Made by a program: the position numbers and the translations under genes. A model generated the notes under the pieces. The model was not told where the DNA came from. It saw only the letters and a list, made by a program, of their open reading frames with translations, and searched no databases. This document shows positions 23,982 through 35,800 of a stretch of DNA of 64,000 nt, one piece after another. The number at the start of each line of letters is the position of its first letter. Position 1 is the stretch's first letter. This DNA comes from Lojkania enalia (taxonomy: Eukaryota > Ascomycota > Dothideomycetes > Pleosporales): assembly GCA_010094045.1 (NCBI GenBank), contig ML986636.1, positions 124,001 to 188,000 of the forward strand. The letters run 5' to 3'.

Positions 23982-25322
23982 ATGGGAGACGGGACCACGA
24001 AACGAAATGAAGCCTTCCATCCCGGCCGTCAACCGCTGAAGCACCATCCAGATTTCTGGCATGCTCCCCACCGGATCCGAGGGCCCATATCCTTTCTAAA
24101 TCCTACGCGCGCACACTTCCAACCACAAAGAGGATCCGCGAGACCTGCGGAGCCGTCTAGCAGCTCCGGAGGGCTTGAGAAGCGGCGGTCAAAATACCGA
24201 GAGGCCGATCATGGGATATCATACAAATGGACATCCCGCAATAACCGCAAAGGCCGGCATGCCCTAGCTGTCAATCCGAGCATCCCTCTTGCGGAACTCC
24301 CATATCTTGCACCTCCCTTCACCGCGTCGGTACGAGAGACTTTTCGCGGCATCCAGCGGATGTTCACCGTATTTCCGGTCTGGGACGTATCGTATGACGT
24401 TGCGACGATATTTACAGTAGGAAGCGTGATATGGGTGATAAATGCATGCTTTGTTTACCTTCCGCTTGTGCAACCGGACACCGAGTTCAAAAATGAGATC
24501 TTGTATGGAGGTGGTATAACAGCCTTCATTGGCGCAACCATTTTCGAGATTGGGTCATTCTTCTTGATGGCTGAGGCTGTGAATGAAAACAGGACGGGCT
24601 GCTTTAGCTGGGCTCTTGAGCAAGCACTCTCTCATGATGCTGAGAACGGAGTGGACGGAATACATCTCCGACCTTCGGAATTGCATTGCACACACCATCA
24701 TATCAACAAATACAATCTTGTCGGCAAGCAATGTAATAAGTTCGGCCATGTATCTACGAAGCCCGAATATGCAGCATCATCTTCCCCTTCTCCACGCTCC
24801 GGGTCCAGGAACTGGATCTGGTTCCCGTCGAAAGAAGAAATCCGTACTCATTACATCCACGATCTAGGCTTCCTAGCCTCATTCAGCCAACTTGTGGGCG
24901 CGACTATATTCTGGGTATCAGGCCTTTCAGCCCTACCCGGAATCTACAATCACATGTCCCGCCCCGTAACTATAATCTTCTACTGGACACCCCAAGTCCT
25001 TGGCGGTCTGGGGTTTGTAATATCCGGCGCGCTTTTCACGCTGGAAACGCAATCACACTGGTATAAACCTGCGTTCAAGACTCTGGGTTGGTGGATCGGC
25101 ATGTGGAATTTCATTGGGGGCGTGGGGTTCACGCTTTGTCCCGCTTTTGGATACGATGAGAGGAGTTGGGCGCAGTATCAGGCGTCGCTGAGCACATTTT
25201 GGGGCAGTTGGGCGTTCTTGATGGGGAGTGTGATTCAGTGGTATGAAAGTCTGGATAAGTATCCTGTTGAGGTGGATAGGGGGGATCAATCGGATGAGGG
25301 GAGTGGGGATGGTAAGCGGTGA
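23982..25322 (+). CDS. Uncharacterised six-helix integral membrane protein
   Basis: Looks like a conserved fungal integral membrane protein without assigned function. From the ATG at 23982 it is 446 aa in one exon. The N-terminal 130 residues are hydrophilic and basic (GGLEKRRSKYREADHG). Six hydrophobic segments follow: around VATIFTVGSVIWVINACFV, ILYGGGITAFIGATIFEIGS, FLASFSQLVGATIFWVSGL, VTIIFYWTPQVLGGLGFVI, WWIGMWNFIGGVGFTLC and STFWGSWAFLMGSVIQWYES. A loop of about 80 residues between helices 2 and 3 carries a His/Cys cluster (HCTHHH). The C-terminus is acidic. The N-terminus is uncertain: an ATG at 23843 could join in frame through a GTACGA donor at 23901 and an acceptor ending at 23988, giving a start of MDPHERSVYSPRFLQPG. 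Transport or signalling activity cannot be inferred. Confidence 0.75.
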   Translation: MGDGTTKRNEAFHPGRQPLKHHPDFWHAPHRIRGPISFLNPTRAHFQPQRGSARPAEPSSSSGGLEKRRSKYREADHGISYKWTSRNNRKGRHALAVNPSIPLAELPYLAPPFTASVRETFRGIQRMFTVFPVWDVSYDVATIFTVGSVIWVINACFVYLPLVQPDTEFKNEILYGGGITAFIGATIFEIGSFFLMAEAVNENRTGCFSWALEQALSHDAENGVDGIHLRPSELHCTHHHINKYNLVGKQCNKFGHVSTKPEYAASSSPSPRSGSRNWIWFPSKEEIRTHYIHDLGFLASFSQLVGATIFWVSGLSALPGIYNHMSRPVTIIFYWTPQVLGGLGFVISGALFTLETQSHWYKPAFKTLGWWIGMWNFIGGVGFTLCPAFGYDERSWAQYQASLSTFWGSWAFLMGSVIQWYESLDKYPVEVDRGDQSDEGSGDGKR

Positions 25323-26770
25323 CATGTGAAAAGGTAAAAAAAAAAATGAGAGCTTTGTAATATAAAATAGAATAGTGATAATACTTACCTAAATATCCCC
25401 TATGTGCATGTCGCTGATGCATATTAAGAATCTGAATATGTTAAAACCTTGTTGAAAGCACTCGAGTTGTAGGGTTTGGGAAACTTATATGCCGAATGGA
25501 TGCTATGGTTGATGCTGCTAGTCAATTTGACTTTACAAATGATAATCTAGAAGAAGTCTTTGAGGCGTCACGATGCGAAGATTGGTTAGGGCAGTACATT
25601 AAGGACAATGCTTGTAGTGTAAAGGCCCGGAGTGGAAAGGATCATTGATTGGTATGTTTTAAACTATTACCCTCACCAAATGATGTTTAATCTATATGGT
25701 GGTCGTAAGTTGTTACATCATAGCACATATCTAATCATTTGTTTATTTCGAGAGTTCGAGATGCGTATGCATATGCGCGTTCCCACCTCTAATAAGATAT
25801 TTTTTATTATCTGGAGCACAATTGGAAGGACTTGCGGCCTTGTTTTTGAGGTGAGAGGATTATTGTGGTGGATGATGGGGCCTGGAAACCCCGACCCACA
25901 CCACATCTTTAGCGCTATGGTGGAGGAGGTTTTACAGTTACGTGTGTGTAGCTTTAACGATATTTCCGGTTTGGAGATATAATAGATATTATAGTCCGGT
26001 AGAGAATCTTTTATATAGGAGTCGGCTGCTTATTTTCTTGGGACGCTTCTTCCGTTTTGTTTTTGGTTTCTGTAATTTGACTGCTTGTGAAGGTTATATT
26101 TGCTGGGTTTAGAGAGGGGTATTGCCGTGGATTGCGGTAGTGGCGGCCTGAGGAATAGTCTTTCAGGATGCTATTTTTTTCAAGATCTTGTCGAGCTATA
26201 TTGCTTTTACGCGATATTCAACTGAGGTAGAATCTCCAGTTTGTTTACACGGAAATATGTGTGGGAGTGATTGGAATGTTGTACGCTCGATTCTGGCCCA
26301 GTAGTAGTTCGTTGTATAGTTTCCGTTCAATGATGATTTGTCCTTGGGTAATGTGTGTAAGTCTATGATTCTTTTAAGAGTAACTGCAAGAGGGACGGGG
26401 ACGTGTTCAGTCCGTCGTCCCAAGCACCTGATCTGAACCTAGCATGTCCACTGGTGATGGTGTGGACTTACACATAACACGTGGGGATACAGTGCTCTCA
26501 TTCTTGTTACTAAAGCTACTATTCATCACTACTGATGACTGCTTCGCAGTGATGTCCTTAGTCTCAGTAAAGTGAAATATTAAGATACGCGGAGCTTTAT
26601 GTAACAGGCTAGTAGTTCCTTCCGGATCTGTACCGTGAAAGTTTGCTTCGCGTGAAGTTAGTGAAAGCTGGTGACGCCAAGTCATAGGATACACGTGCTA
26701 TTGAGCTTTAGTAGAAGACACTATTGACAATGTTTACTCACCATATTCATCAGAGCCCCGCAATATAAAG
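25323..26770. other. Gene-free AT-leaning spacer
   Basis: 3' flank of the membrane protein. Only short open frames without motifs are present. No repeat or RNA gene is evident. Confidence 0.5.
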
Positions 26771-27960
26771 ATGCCTTCATCCGAGCCTATCACTTCTCAT
26801 GGGAAACTCGCGTTTCCAAGCGCAGATGGAGCAGCACTTCACCCCCTAAGAAGCTCAAGCACAAGCTATCGATTGCTACTTAATACCAAGACACGACTCC
26901 AAGCACAACACACCCAAAACACAGTAACTGCATTATGGAGATCATCATTGGCCTTATTAGCTACCCCAAGCACTAGCGTTCTTTCTACATTCTGAAGCAG
27001 TTGCTAATCAAGCACTCACAGTTCTTCTGCAATGTGCTCGCCGGCAACTAGCAGGTTGACATGATCGAGATCCCTTCCGGAGACTAGCACATGCCTAGCA
27101 TGTTCTAGAACTTTGTGGATTACATGCACTCTTACATATACTCACTTACTAGGGCGATCCTCGTCTACCACGCAGTATAGCAGCACTCGATGGCTTAGGT
27201 CATGGGCGAGGCATTCAGATGCACCGAGTTCCGGAACGGGGCGCTGAGGCAGCTTTTCAAAGAAATCGAAACTAAACCTATGATGGTCGGGATGTGTGCT
27301 GAATTCTCGCGGATTAGGGGCTTGGATACTATATACGCATTGTACTGTTCGTTTCGGAATTCAGGCCTGCGCGAGCTGTTATCTAATGGTGTTGCTGGCA
27401 CGTGGACGAGTGACGATGTTAGGATGCTCATGCATGCTATTTGGGACATTAATGGGAGGGTAGAGAATGAACGCACACCGACCCGGGTCTCAATGTACGA
27501 GGAAAGCCAAGATTTTTGGAAGACAACGATTTACAGCTTGGGCTGACCGGATGACGGCAATAGGGTATTGGGTTTGAGAGGCGTCGAGTAGTATGTTAGG
27601 TATCATGCGTAGAAGGGTTGGAGGGGAGATCAGGGCAAGGGACGGGGAGTGCAATAGCAGTAGCAAGAAGTGAGTGAACTCCAAAAGTCAAATGCGGATC
27701 CGATAACTACGGAGATCAAGAGCTAGAGCGACGGGGCGTGCGCATCGTCGTAACAATCGAGGCTGAGGAGCGAGAGCCTAGAGCATGAGGAGCATGACTT
27801 CGGCGAAATGAGACTCTATTTGCTGCTTCGCACTATGCCGTTTGATAATTAGCGAGAGAATGATAATATGGAACCCAGGGAAGAGCTCGTTAAGTATGAG
27901 CTTGAGACGGAAGGCTATGAATCTGACAAGGATAGGCTTGGAGATGATATTGATAACTGA
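26771..27960 (+). pseudogene. Possible decayed coding region, unidentified
   Basis: A stretch of protein-like sequence interrupted by stop codons. The clearest open part is 27202-27543 (CTEFRNGALRQLFKEIETKP; ELLSNGVAGTWTSDDVRMLM). Upstream in the same frame protein-like sequence continues back to about 27000 through several TAG stops. Further on, about 27780-27960, lies a segment rich in Glu/Asp (MEPREELVKYELETEGYESD) that ends at a TGA. The amino acid mix resembles a real protein, unlike the surrounding frames. I do not recognise the family. It may be a RIP-mutated or otherwise degraded gene or element, or chance. Confidence 0.3.
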
Positions 27961-28474
27961 AGGTCTCTTGAATTCCTTTAATTACGGGGATGTCGGCTAA
28001 TAGGAAACGCAGCACTACAACGCTGCTATGGTGGAACGGGTTTTCCTGTCGTCTTTAAATATTGCTCCCCTCAAAATTCTTCGTACTTATATTGGGGTGC
28101 AGAGGGATGATGCTAATTGGGGTTTGTCTTTCTAATCCTGGAGTGCAAAAGGATAGTTTTGATCGGGTTTCGTCTAATCATGGGCTCGGCGTTATTTTTT
28201 ATTTTCACTGATATCCCAATGTAGCGCTCGCTAGAAAGGGTGGTCGTTTTGTCTCGATGAGTGGCACCCGAGCAGCAATTGAAGCCTCATATACAAGTTG
28301 TTCATTCACCATATGCTAAAATAGCCCAGAAAACGAGTGCCTCGAACTGACAAGCCGCATTCCATTCGCTTGAACGCCGGACAAATTGCAAGACTGAAAA
28401 ACCCAAATGCAATTTCAAAAAGAGGGATACTGCCGACAAATTTCCCTTTTATACAAACCTTGGAGCAAACATGA
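27961..28474. other. 3' spacer after the F-BAR gene
   Basis: About 510 bp of unremarkable sequence downstream of the F-BAR gene stop codon; nothing recognisable. Confidence 0.5.
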
Positions 28475-31400
28475 CTAACAATTCTGGAGGTAATTACTCG
28501 GCACGAGACCCGGGCGGCCGTTCTTGCCCATGACCTCGGCCTCCCACCATCCGTCATCTTGCAACCGTAGAACGGCTAGAATATCTCCCTTAGCGAAACT
28601 GAGCTCCTCTGGGATTTGAGCTTGGTACATGTACATCGCTCGGGCTATATCATAATCAGAACAACGCTCCCTTTCTAGGGGGGTGTGCTAACACTCACAG
28701 TAATGCAAAATCATCCTTCCATCTTTGGTATACTGCCTTGGTTCTGCAACGCTCTTGCTCCGCGCTCTCGTGCTCAACTGGCTACTAACGCTGACTCCAT
28801 AGCCGACATCGCTTCCATTACCGTAGTATGAACTCGTCGGTCGCTGGCCGCCACCACTTCGCCCGCGCTGACTGCCACCGTAGACACTGCCTTCTCCCCG
28901 CTCGCTACCAGGGCCCGGTGCTAGCTGGAGCGCCATGTCACTGCCTCTCGAGCTGCTCGGTCGATCATAGGACTGGCGGAATTGAGGTTGTGGGCTCACT
29001 GCTCTAGAGCCTGGACCAGCTGCTCTTGAACCCGGTCGGCTCTGAGCATACATGGGTTTAGGTGACGCCATTGGGTTTGGAGATGTAGCGCGTGGGATAG
29101 CTCCATGGGCTGGTGATCCACCGCGGGAGGATGAATAAGAGTTCCTTGCGGCAGGATTAGTATATTGAGGCTTGACGGGGCTCGACTGTGTCTGCGCTCG
29201 CGGTCTGCCCCCCGCATTAGATCCCACATAGGGATTCGGTGAAGCAGCACGGTTGTATGTCTTCGGTGACTGTGAAGCTTGGGAGGAATAGAGACCAAGC
29301 CTAGGACTGGTAGCTCGAGGTGGTGCTGGAGATGCTGCTCTCGGCATCTCCTGATTACCACCACCACGAGTTGACGGTCTGGAAGGGGTATTGTTACTGA
29401 ACATGCTAGTTTTCTGGTCAATATACTTCTGGGTCGTTTGCTGCATCTGGCGCGAAGTAAATGCTGGCTGTGGTGCTCCGAGGCGAGACATCGGTTCCCC
29501 ATATGAAGGTGGTGGTGTTCCTCGTTGAGCAGCGTTTAGGGTAGCGTTGGCGAGAGGAGTAGGCATACCACCAACAGGTGCTGCGTTGGCTGTAGGTGTG
29601 CCTGGAGCAGGTGTTGCCAGGCCATGGTAGCGATCCGCAGATACGCGAAGAGAGCCTTGTTTGGTGACCCCTTTAAGTTCTGCAAGAGCTTGAGCGATAG
29701 GATCTAGTTCTTCTGATTCCTCCTTTTGAAGTGCTACCTTCTTGTGAGTGTCCGGAGAGGCCACGTCGAAGACATTGTTACCAATATTTAACTGAAAGTT
29801 TGCTCGAGGATCAACAGGCTCAGGACTAGGAGAAGGAGCATCGCCTCCAAGAACAGGACCTCGGGCACCCTTTCCGAACGTCCGAGTTGGGCTTATATTT
29901 TCATTATTGGGCGCTTTTGACGTAGGACCCCATGTATTGCGATTGCTTGTGGTGATAGAAGCCATCGGCACCTCCTTTTCGTGCTTGCTTCTCCGTCTGA
30001 ATGGGCTGTGGTTTTGGAAGAATCCATTCTTCTTTTTTGGGATTGCTTGAGTCTCAATTGCTGGCGGTGGTGCTGGCGACATTGGTTTTCCTGGCGAAGC
30101 GGAGCCGCTTGGTGGTTCAATGCTCGAGAATGATGTAGGATTGGAATATTCACTTTGAGAGTCTCTACTGGAGGGCCGTTCTGGGCTGGGAATGGTGCTT
30201 CTGTCTGAAGGTGGTGGGATCCTACAGAATTGGGTCATGCCATCTATAGGATAATCATTATGCGGAACCTGGCTTTGCTGATACTGTTGGTGTGCTTGTT
30301 GCTGTGCGTGGATTAATCTCGCATCTGGTTGCACTCTTGGCGATTGAAGGGGATGTGAAGGCTGCGCCGGGTGCATTGGACGCACTTGTTGCATAGGCTG
30401 CGATGTTTGCGGAGGTTGAATTTGTATAGGGTCATCCCCTGGCAAGGGCGTTGTGTCCTTGAGACCCATCTCCCGAGCCAAGGGGTTGTTGGGGTCGTGA
30501 TGAGACTCAAACACCGAGGGCTGAGGTGATGACGTTCTGAAGGCCGGATTCATAGTCCTCTGGAATTGGGCAACGGAATAGTTCCCTTCATCCGAAGTTT
30601 CGGAAATAGTATCGGCATCTCCACGGCAGAAGTTGATAAACTTGGGAGGATCTGGAATTTCCTGGCCGGTCCCATTATCCTTGATGAAAACTGTTATGTC
30701 CTTGTTGACATCGCAATCTTCGAGGGACAACCGAATCTTCTCACAGGCTGCATCGTCGCTTACGCATACTGTGGAAGCAATGTTGGCAAAGCTCCAGAGA
30801 CTACTCTTCGTGTAGTCGATACGTTCTTCCTCGAGATCTTGGAATTTCTAGAACATATCAGCTTCATGGGGCATAAAATTTGGTGAAATACTAACATCAC
30901 AGGCTGCCTTCCAATCTCTATTCCATCTCCCGGTTGTCTCCTCGAGAACCTTAACTGCTGCCTCGTATTCGCTGCTTGTGGTTGAAAGCTGAATCTGAGT
31001 CTTCTCAAGTTTAGCCTTGTTCTTGCGCTCCTCCTGACCCATGACCATGTGGGCTTGAGCCAGGAAACCCTTAATCTTGAGGCAATCCTGTTCGTATCGG
31101 TCGCGAGCCTTATTCACTGCGGCGGTCTGTTGCATCTTGACCTTGAGCAGCTTCTCAATGCCAGTTTGAACGATTTTCCTGCGCTCCTTCATTCCCCCAG
31201 CAAAGGCTACCAAGGGTTCCTCAAGTTCAGTTTTCATTTGCGTAGCGATACTCTGGTGTGCCTTGCCCATGGACTCTACTTCAGCGCGAATGACATCGAG
31301 AGACATGCGGAGGGTTCCGGCTTCAGAGGAGCCGAGGGGCTTGCGTGAAAGATTGAGGAGTTTCCGTGCATATTCGTCTTCGATTGCGGCTCGGGCTAGC

Positions 31401-31638
31401 TGGCGTTATTAATGTTATTAATTGTGTGAATATATCGTACCGGCATAGAAGGTCTTCAGCTCGTCCGATGTGACTTTTGCATTGTGCATGCGCTCTAGCA
31501 TAGGACCGACGCCGGCGTCATCTTTACCCCAAAAGTTGTTGGCGACTATAGAGGCTTAGCAGAGCTCATTCGAAAAACTCCTGGGAGCATACAGGAAAGA
31601 GAGACTGAAGGCGGCTCAGAGACCGCAGCCGCGGGCAT
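28475..31638 (-). CDS. F-BAR and SH3 domain protein, Cdc15/Imp2/Hof1 family
   Basis: Membrane-bending scaffold of the contractile actin ring and septum. Five exons on the minus strand: 31638-31593, 31545-31441, 31395-30896, 30847-28699, 28644-28475; introns of 45-54 nt; 989 aa. The F-BAR domain starts near residue 16 (FANNFWGKDDAGVGPMLER) and runs as coiled coil through exon 3 to about residue 260 (EIPDPPKFINF). A disordered linker of about 650 residues, rich in Pro/Ser/Gln with many SP/TP sites, follows. The final exon completes the SH3 domain: RAMYMYQAQIPEELSFAKGD, DDGWWEAEV, GLVPSNYL, which hold the expected acidic, WW and PxNY features. The first exon encodes only 15 residues; its GTATGC donor restores the start of the F-BAR helix in frame. 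The linker's phosphosites would suit cell-cycle control, as known for Cdc15. It diverges from NOT1. Confidence 0.92.
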
Positions 31639-32803
31639 GGCGCGGGGCTTTGTTTACCGACTGGAGAAGCGAGCGACTGTCGCAGCGGCGATATCGATGT
31701 TTAGACGGCAAAAGACAGAAGTTAGATAGAATGCGGATTAGAATAGCTGAGCATGAGTCTAGGGTACACAAGGTCAGCACCTGGTGTTGAGAGGAATCGT
31801 GGGGGCAGGGGTGTGTTCACTATTTACCATTGGATTACCCCAGCAACGAATGGCTTGGCCGAATGCCGACGTGCATCCAGCTGCAAACCCCTGACCAATA
31901 GGCATTTTAGAATTTTGGGTTTTTCCCATTGGCAGCTGGCATCCATTTTCTGTCCAAGCTGCTCCTGATATATTAGGCTTTTGTCCTCTGCTGGGTCAAT
32001 TCGAAACATTATATATAATCGGAAGATGCAATGCTTGGGGTTTACATCAGCGACGTCTAGCTTACGTCTAGGAGCATTTTGAAGCTGGATGGAGTATAAC
32101 TGAGCACTATCAAAGTCGGCGATAAGCTCCTGTCCCAGTTTACCTGGTCGGAATTGCCTTGCAGCCCAAGTCAGTTCACTCGTAATGAGCCAAAAGGACA
32201 CTGTCTGTCCATGGATGAAGGCACTCTTGCGGTGCTGGAAACGTTAGGTTCCTCTTGAGGCTCTCTAACAGCGACAGACAGCCCGTAATAATCCGACTCT
32301 GCAACGCGTGGCCTATGTGGGCATGTCCTGCCCTCGATGGCTTGCTGCTACGTTTCAGATATCCAGATAAGACAAGACGTTTGTTCGCTTCATTGGCGAG
32401 GTTAGCTGGGTCTCTCCATAGGCCTTGTACTTGTGGGGAGCATGCGTACGTGATACGGAGCAGGTTCAACATGCAAGCACGAAGTCACGGCGGACGTGCA
32501 GCCCAACGAAAGAGCAGCCCCATGAGATACATCGGCTGAATCAAATTTTGATCGCGCAAATTCGCAGAGCTGCAGCAACGTGCCTGTACGACTCGGCTTT
32601 GCAGTAATAGTCTGTGTCTATTTGTCCTGTGATGCCCGGCCGTTGAGCGTGCGACGCCGCCCACGGTGTGCCAAGCCCCGTCTCGGTCTTGTTCTTGCTC
32701 CTCTCGACCCCAAAATCTCCATCTCCAACTCACACCTCTTCCATCCTTCCTCGACCCCTACCACTCCGGCCGCCCTCGCGCTGCGAATGGAAACGCCATC
32801 TAG
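31639..32803. promoter_or_regulatory. Divergent promoter region of F-BAR and NOT1 genes
   Basis: 1165 bp between two divergent start codons. The NOT1-proximal 130 bp are pyrimidine-rich (CTTGTTCTTGCTCCTCTCG-like), typical of ascomycete 5' leaders. Open frames at 31824-32201 and 32176-32472 on the minus strand have no recognisable features and are likely chance. Confidence 0.5.
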
Positions 32804-35800
32804 ATGAGCCAGCAACATCCGTGGGGCTCCTCGAGACAGCAACAGAGCGCACGTCTTCCACCTATTTCCACCGCATTCGCGCACGAACGAAACACCCCCT
32901 CCCCCGGCGGTTCGCGCCCCAGCTTCTCTCCCGCAACTTCCAATTTCCCTTCACTGCCCGGCTTGTCCTCTCGCCACATAGGGAGCCGCAAGTCTTCGGC
33001 GGCTTCGTCTACGTCCGCGCCGTTCACACCCTCCATCGCCGGACAGCAGCCCACCGTCAGCCAGCTGCTGTCCTCTAGAGCTAGAAACATAGCGCCACAA
33101 TCTGCATCGCAACTGGCCTCCGCCGCAGCCTTGCCTACCGCATCGCAACCTGGTGGTGGTGCTTCAAGTAGCGGCGGAGGGGCCAGCAAGCTAACCCGGG
33201 GCTCGCCTTCACTATCAACGTCAAGTACCGTTGGATCGCCGAACACGACCACTAACCCTGTGGCTAGTGCATCCGTCCAGAATCTATCACGAATTGTTAT
33301 TGCACAGTTGTTTCTCCTACTTAGCCAATTTGGACCCGTAAAGGACGAAAGAGATCGGACTAGGTGGGAGACACAAACGGAACAGATTCGAAAGGTTTGC
33401 TGCTTGCACCATGCGTACTACTGCAACAGGGATGCTAACAATGGCTGTAGTTAGTCGACTCGAACGGCATGGAGGTGTTCTCAAAGTATTTCCGGCGCTT
33501 GCTACAGAACAATGCAGGACAAATCTTCCCATCCCCTGGGAGGACGGCGGAGTCCAATGGAAGCTACAATATTTTGGCTGGAGAAGTGCAAAAGCTTAGA
33601 AAAGATCCTGAGCAAGCAGGAAAGATCGCTGAGTCACTCGACTCTACCGAAGGCGATCTCTTTCGTGATTTCGACCTAGCCGCTTTCATGTCACATTTCC
33701 AGCTTGATCCTCTCGCAAAGGCAGCCCTCGCTTTAGCGTGCAGGTCAACAAGCAAAACAGACCTGCGTACTAAAGGTTAGTGTACTTCCCCTGCCACCAT
33801 CTCATTCTGCTGACGTTGAGGAGCCGATGCCATCCTTTCAGATATTCCTGAAGAAATAATGATAGCAATAGCGCAGCCCCATGTCGCCCAGAACGGTGAT
33901 ATCGGCACAAATTTTCTCGCCTTTATTGTCGAGTGTCTCCTCCAAGACCCCCCTCCTGACTGGAACGAGGATAAAAATGGCTCATTATTGTATGCGATAA
34001 ATGTGCGGTATCAGACTATGCAATCGGCTGTCCCGGCCGAGATCGAATCGCTGCTCCAATTGCCCGAACTCACTAGTAGCTCACATCCGCTCGTAAAACT
34101 AGTGCAACGTGTAGGTCCGCGAGGGACAGCAACCGTTGATGCATGCAAAGAGATGCTTGCTTCGGCAGAGGCGCGCGACATTAGCTATCAGCAGGTCGCC
34201 ATGGCCCTATTGTATATGGCCATCACGCAGAGCGGACAAGCATACAATACAAGGAACTTCGTTGCTGCCCTTCGGGAGCACCGCACTGGGCAGCGCCTAG
34301 ACTGGCAGGATGTTGTGCATGCTTTAGACCGAGACGGTGTCCGGGTCGCCAAACCTCAATTTCTATCGATTTACAACGCCCTACTTCCTATCGCAACCGA
34401 ATCGGACAACTTCGATATTCAGCTACTTTGGGGCGGTGCATGGCAACACGATGATGTGCAACTGTCTTTCCTGATGAGCTTCTTATCCTGTACGCCAGAA
34501 GATCTTGATGTCTCGCGGATCCCTAGGCTCCGGGCGTCGTTTTCCCTGAAAGCCTTCGAAGGGGCATCTGATGAAGTCAAGGCACTTGCAGAGCGCGCGG
34601 CAAAACACCCCTATGTCTCGCTAGAGGCAACCACTGCTTTGTTCAACATGATTTTCCGGTCTTCTGACTCCTACCATTACGCTCAGCTGTTGGGTATTCC
34701 AGATGCTATCATCAATCCTCATACTGCCGAGTTCCTGGTGTCAGCTGTTGCCGTGCCGAAACCATGGGGTGCACTCCAGGAACAAGCTTTGAAGCAATTG
34801 TTCGACCCTTATTTTCTCAAGAAGCTATCAGGGTACGAGTTTGTCCTCTACGGTCTATGGCAGCAAGATACTCAGTGGCTTGTTGAACGTTTTGTCGATG
34901 CCTACAATAATGACACGCTCTCACTGACTCTCATAATGGAGCACGCCCAAACCTTTGCCTGGCTAGAAGCGTTGATTCGAAGCAACACAGACATCAGCCT
35001 GGACTTGGCCGCTCAGGCACACGCCCGAGGATTATTTGAAATAGAGCCATGGCTGCAGCAGACCTTTGAACAAGCAGGGCCCATTTTCCGTCGGATCTTG
35101 ACGAACTTCCTTGCGGCAAGGGCTAACGACGAGATGCAAAGCTTGCGTGACGATCATCATCCCCTTAGTCTACCATTGGCTGTGAAGACTGTTCATCCGC
35201 TCCTTTGGTTTCTTGCCGAATGCGGTCTACCAGAGCCCGAGCTCCTCCCTCTTCAGAGAACTTGTATTCAAGCCTATCCGCGGCTAATTAACTACGGCGA
35301 AGGCGTGGATGAAATTATTGATTCCAACGGACAGAATGGCAACGCTCTCCCAGAAGAGGCGGATAGAAAGATGCAAGAACACTTTAAGAATATGTATAGC
35401 GGTGAGAGTGACGTGCGTGACATCATCGGTATCCTGAGGAGATACAAAGAGTCGCAGGACCCCACGGAGCAAGATCTTTTTGCTTGCATGATACATGGTC
35501 TTTTCGACGAGTATAATTGCTTCGGAGAGTATCCGCTTGAGGCATTAGCTACCACTGCAGTGCTCTTCGGCGGTATCATTAATTTCAACCTTCTCTCACG
35601 GATCGCTCTGCAAGTCGGATTGGCTATGGTCCTTGAAGCCGTCCAAGAATATCGGCCTGAAGAATCGATGTACAAGTTCGGTTTGCAAGCCCTCATTCAC
35701 TTTTCAAACCGACTACCCGAGTGGCCCAATTACTGCAACCAGCTTCTTCTTGTGCCAGGGCTTCAAGGAACTGAGATCTACACTAGGGCGGAAGAGGTTG

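Noticed and set aside
25632..25982. 116-codon frame after the membrane protein
   Set aside because: Non-ATG start, hydrophobic/Met-rich random composition, no similarity to a known family.
31824..32201. 125-codon minus-strand frame between the F-BAR and NOT1 genes
   Set aside because: Lies in the divergent promoter, lacks domains, and no splice signals link it to either gene.
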